Part shown: one piece after another, positions 61,989 to 64,000 of the stretch
Layout of the letters: every line of letters starts with the position of its first letter
Position numbering within the stretch: the first letter of the stretch is position 1
Assembly: GCA_018673915.1 (NCBI GenBank)
Contig: JABHBK010000067.1
Location: 59,292 to 123,291, forward strand
Length of the DNA: 64,000 bases
Direction: 5' to 3'
Origin: Nitrospina sp.
GTDB lineage: Bacteria > Nitrospinota > Nitrospinia > Nitrospinales > VA-1
Program-made: the position numbers and the translations under genes
Notes under the pieces: generated by a model
Told to the model about the DNA's origin: nothing
Seen by the model: the letters and a program-made list of their open reading frames with translations, nothing else
The model's database searches: none

Positions 61989-62992
61989 CCCAGAACCCAA
62001 TAGTGCTGACCCGGCCGAAGCCGTTAAGTTATTCTTTGAGCATGTCCCTGATATTTCATGCTCTATTTATACTTATTCTGGGTCAAAAATTTCTTTTTGA
62101 TACTGTACCTCCTACTCTTAAAGAATCGCAAATGGAGTTTAGAATTATCCCAAAAAAAACTCCGCCTCAAGTTGCCAGGGATTCTGTCCAGGAGACAAAA
62201 ATTAAAATACCAATCCCTGCACCAGTAATCAGACAGATACTCCAAGAAACACCTGTTACAAAAATAAATCCGGTCAATCCTGTTCAGATACAGCAGACCA
62301 CCGCGTTTGTTGCAGTTAAAGGTGAATTTGTGGAAACCGCAAAAATTGCTTCCTTCCCCATGGAGATTGCTTCACATTATAGTGAATCGGTTAAGGGTTC
62401 ATCACAGTCCTATTCAACGGTTCAAGCAATGAATACTTCTGCATCAGCGACGGTATTTGGTAGCGAGACCAAACCTAGACCCACAAACAAGATTGCCCAG
62501 CGTGGATATGGACGAAAGGCTCTCGTTCAAAACGAGGCTTTCCATTCATTTGTAGAGAAAGTAAAAATAGCAGTGGCGCAACCACAGACTTCATCTGCTG
62601 GTATGGCTCGCCAGGCCGTAGGGATTCGGTCGGCAGTTCCCATGGAGGTGTTCGCACATTTTTCTATAGAACCTCGTCCCCTGACACAATTGACTGACCG
62701 TGAAACCTTAAAAACTTTCCTTCAGGGAGTTCAGAAAAGTATAGGTTCCGCCAGGCACTACCCTGAAGAGGAGCGACAGGCCCTCCATACAGGACGAATA
62801 AAGGTTGCTTTTAGATTGCTTAGAAATGGCAACATTGAGCTACTTAGGCTGAAGCAAAAATCTAAGCATGTAGGCCTCAATCAGGCAGCGCTTGATGCGG
62901 TGAGTCAGGTTGTGCCATTTCAGCAAATTCCTGCCGGTGTCATGGAGGATTTTATTGATTTGGTGATCCCATTTCGATTTGATTTGAAATAA
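61985..62992 (+). CDS. tonB: TonB energy-transducer protein
   Basis: This 335-aa protein has one N-terminal membrane helix (about residues 17-36), a long Pro/Gln/Thr-rich periplasmic linker (about 45-240) and a C-terminal TonB domain (about 250-335). The domain contains ARHYPEEERQALHTGRIKVA and GLNQAALDAVSQVVPFQQIP, the usual YP and receptor-contacting parts. It completes the local ExbB-ExbD-ExbD-TonB motor that should serve the receptor upstream. Confidence 0.88.
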   Translation: MTQNPIVLTRPKPLSYSLSMSLIFHALFILILGQKFLFDTVPPTLKESQMEFRIIPKKTPPQVARDSVQETKIKIPIPAPVIRQILQETPVTKINPVNPVQIQQTTAFVAVKGEFVETAKIASFPMEIASHYSESVKGSSQSYSTVQAMNTSASATVFGSETKPRPTNKIAQRGYGRKALVQNEAFHSFVEKVKIAVAQPQTSSAGMARQAVGIRSAVPMEVFAHFSIEPRPLTQLTDRETLKTFLQGVQKSIGSARHYPEEERQALHTGRIKVAFRLLRNGNIELLRLKQKSKHVGLNQAALDAVSQVVPFQQIPAGVMEDFIDLVIPFRFDLK

Positions 62993-63007
62993 TTTGAGGG
63001 TAAAAAA

Positions 63008-63739
63008 ATGAGAAAATTCCAGCTATTTATTTTGGTATTGGCACTATTAGTTTTTACATTTCCTGCTAAGAGTGAAGCGGTCATTAATGAAGTTGACACA
63101 AATTTTGATGGCAAGCCTGATCAATGGCAACACGTTTCAGATCAGGGAAAAATGATGAAGATTGAGCACGATGGGAATTTTAACGGCACGGTTGAGCAGG
63201 TCGAGTTCTATGGGGCGACCGATCAGTTAATGCGCGTAGAATTTGATCGTAACGAGGATGGCAGTGTAGATCATTTTCAATACTATGGTGAAGATGGAAA
63301 ACTCAATCGGATTGAAAAATCTGCCAAGCAGAATGGAAAGATTGATTGGAAGGAATTATATGGTCCTGGAGAAAAACTACAAATCGTGAAGATTGATCAG
63401 GATCAGGATGGGCTAAGCGAAACACAACAATATTATAATGAACAGGGTCAACTTGAACGTGTGGAACGAGACACGAGTAAGAATGGAAAAATTGATGTTT
63501 GGCAACGTATTGGTTCTGGAAAAAAACTAGAGACTACCGCGTTCGACACAGATATCGATGGTAAACCAGACCAGTGGCAAATTTTTGATGATTCACAAAA
63601 ACCGGTTCGTATTGAATTCGATACTAATAAGGACGGTAGAGTAGACCGCTGGGAGCAATTAGGAAGAAATGGAAAGGTCGTTAAGGTCGAACTCGACCGA
63701 AACTTTGATGGCAAAGTTGATATGACTCAGCAAAAATAA
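63008..63739 (+). CDS. Exported protein of nine 25-residue Asp/Asn-Gly (EF-hand-like) repeats
   Basis: This 243-aa protein has a signal peptide (about residues 1-24). The mature part is almost entirely nine repeats of exactly 25 residues. The first acidic position falls at 30, 55, 80, 105 (Ser), 130, 155, 180, 205 and 230. Each has the pattern D-x-N/D-x-D/N-G-K-x-D-x-W/Q, similar to calcium-binding EF-hand or thrombospondin-3 loops, followed by a GKxxx-V/I-E strand. The fourth repeat (SAKQNG) has lost the acidic residues. It is the last gene of the TonB locus. A divalent metal-binding role is plausible. Confidence 0.75.
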   Translation: MRKFQLFILVLALLVFTFPAKSEAVINEVDTNFDGKPDQWQHVSDQGKMMKIEHDGNFNGTVEQVEFYGATDQLMRVEFDRNEDGSVDHFQYYGEDGKLNRIEKSAKQNGKIDWKELYGPGEKLQIVKIDQDQDGLSETQQYYNEQGQLERVERDTSKNGKIDVWQRIGSGKKLETTAFDTDIDGKPDQWQIFDDSQKPVRIEFDTNKDGRVDRWEQLGRNGKVVKVELDRNFDGKVDMTQQK

Positions 63740-63751
63740 CGAGATGGAGAT

Positions 63752-64000
63752 TTAGATTCGCTGTTTGTTCATGTATTCATCAAAATGCTTTTGATACATG
63801 ATATCCCATTCAGGGGAACCTTCACGGGGAGCGTTACTATAGGTACTCATTTTTCGCCGGGCTTCGGCATCGGCTTTATCATCGAGTTGTAGAATTTCTG
63901 TCATTACCCGTGTGATATCCAGACGGATATCATTAAGATCGACTTTATAATCCAGCTCATCGCGTTTGGCAAAATCACGAACTATAAGACTGCTGATATG
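63752..64000 (-). CDS. DUF507 family protein (5' end beyond window)
   Basis: The last 82 codons of a minus-strand gene are present; its start lies past position 64000. The C-terminus reads APREGSPEWDIMYQKHFDEY, matching the DUF507 hallmark in which PEGSPEWD is followed by a basic end (NKQRI). The upstream part is helical (LDITRVMTEILQLDDKADAE). Function unknown. It is convergent with the repeat-protein gene, 12 bp apart. Confidence 0.75.
   Translation of the reverse strand, partial: HISSLIVRDFAKRDELDYKVDLNDIRLDITRVMTEILQLDDKADAEARRKMSTYSNAPREGSPEWDIMYQKHFDEYMNKQRI

Noticed and set aside
1..64000. CRISPR arrays, insertion sequences, prophage or integrase genes
   Set aside because: No evenly spaced direct repeats, transposase motifs or phage structural genes were seen.

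Overview
The window is a gene-dense chromosomal stretch from a Gram-negative bacterium. It encodes an outer-membrane MipA/OmpV protein, a TonB-dependent receptor with its own ExbB/ExbD/TonB motor, ADP-heptose-type glycosyltransferases and FtsEX-EnvC. No insertion sequence, phage module, rRNA or CRISPR array was seen. The split cytochrome b6/subunit-IV quinol oxidase with a giant octaheme cytochrome c, the FGE-sulfatase (SUMF1) proteins, the ribonuclease-inhibitor-type leucine-rich-repeat proteins and the AT-leaning composition suggest a Nitrospinota (Nitrospina-like) lineage. That placement is an inference from gene content, because no marker gene could be searched.

Region by region: 0.1-2.4 kb holds gapA-tpiA-secG and tRNA-Leu(GAG). 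2.5-5.3 kb has a diguanylate cyclase, a small membrane protein and a flavoprotein. 5.4-11.2 kb is the respiratory cluster: Rieske protein, cytochrome b6, subunit IV, octaheme cytochrome c, a 60-aa membrane protein and a membrane-anchored Mrr-fold protein. 11.3-16.5 kb has metF, a SUMF1 protein, an LRR protein, a TMTC-like TPR membrane protein and a sulfite-oxidase-like protein. 16.7-23.7 kb is a three-gene glycosylation cluster, including a 1127-aa GT/CgeB/methyltransferase/TPR fusion. A divergent phosphoglycerate kinase follows on the minus strand.

25.7-29.1 kb has RNase E/G with a long leader, then a minus-strand HmuY-like plus SUMF1-lipoprotein pair. 30.0-35.4 kb is ftsE-ftsX-envC-like-ctpA-tsaD, the division and peptidoglycan-remodelling block. 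35.4-41.9 kb has an epimerase, larB-gpsA (minus strand), a YfgM-like protein, an M48 protease with LysM, an SH3 ORF and an SGNH-hydrolase-like membrane protein. 42-46.6 kb has aconitase behind a strong terminator, an alpha/beta hydrolase and a second LRR protein. 46.8-49.4 kb has an unrecognised P-loop ATPase overlapping a one-helix membrane protein, the best candidate for an undescribed system. 50-55.2 kb has an MBL-fold protein, tRNA-Met with a consensus promoter, MipA/OmpV, a Fur-box/BFD pair, a SLOG-like protein and larC.

56.2-63.7 kb looks like one uptake locus. It runs His-rich periplasmic protein, TonB-dependent receptor, CPCC-containing BNR/sialidase-fold protein, ExbB, ExbD, ExbD, TonB, and an exported protein built of nine 25-residue Asp/Asn-Gly repeats. 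The His/Cys-rich members suggest a metal, possibly copper, as substrate. The window ends inside a minus-strand DUF507 gene.
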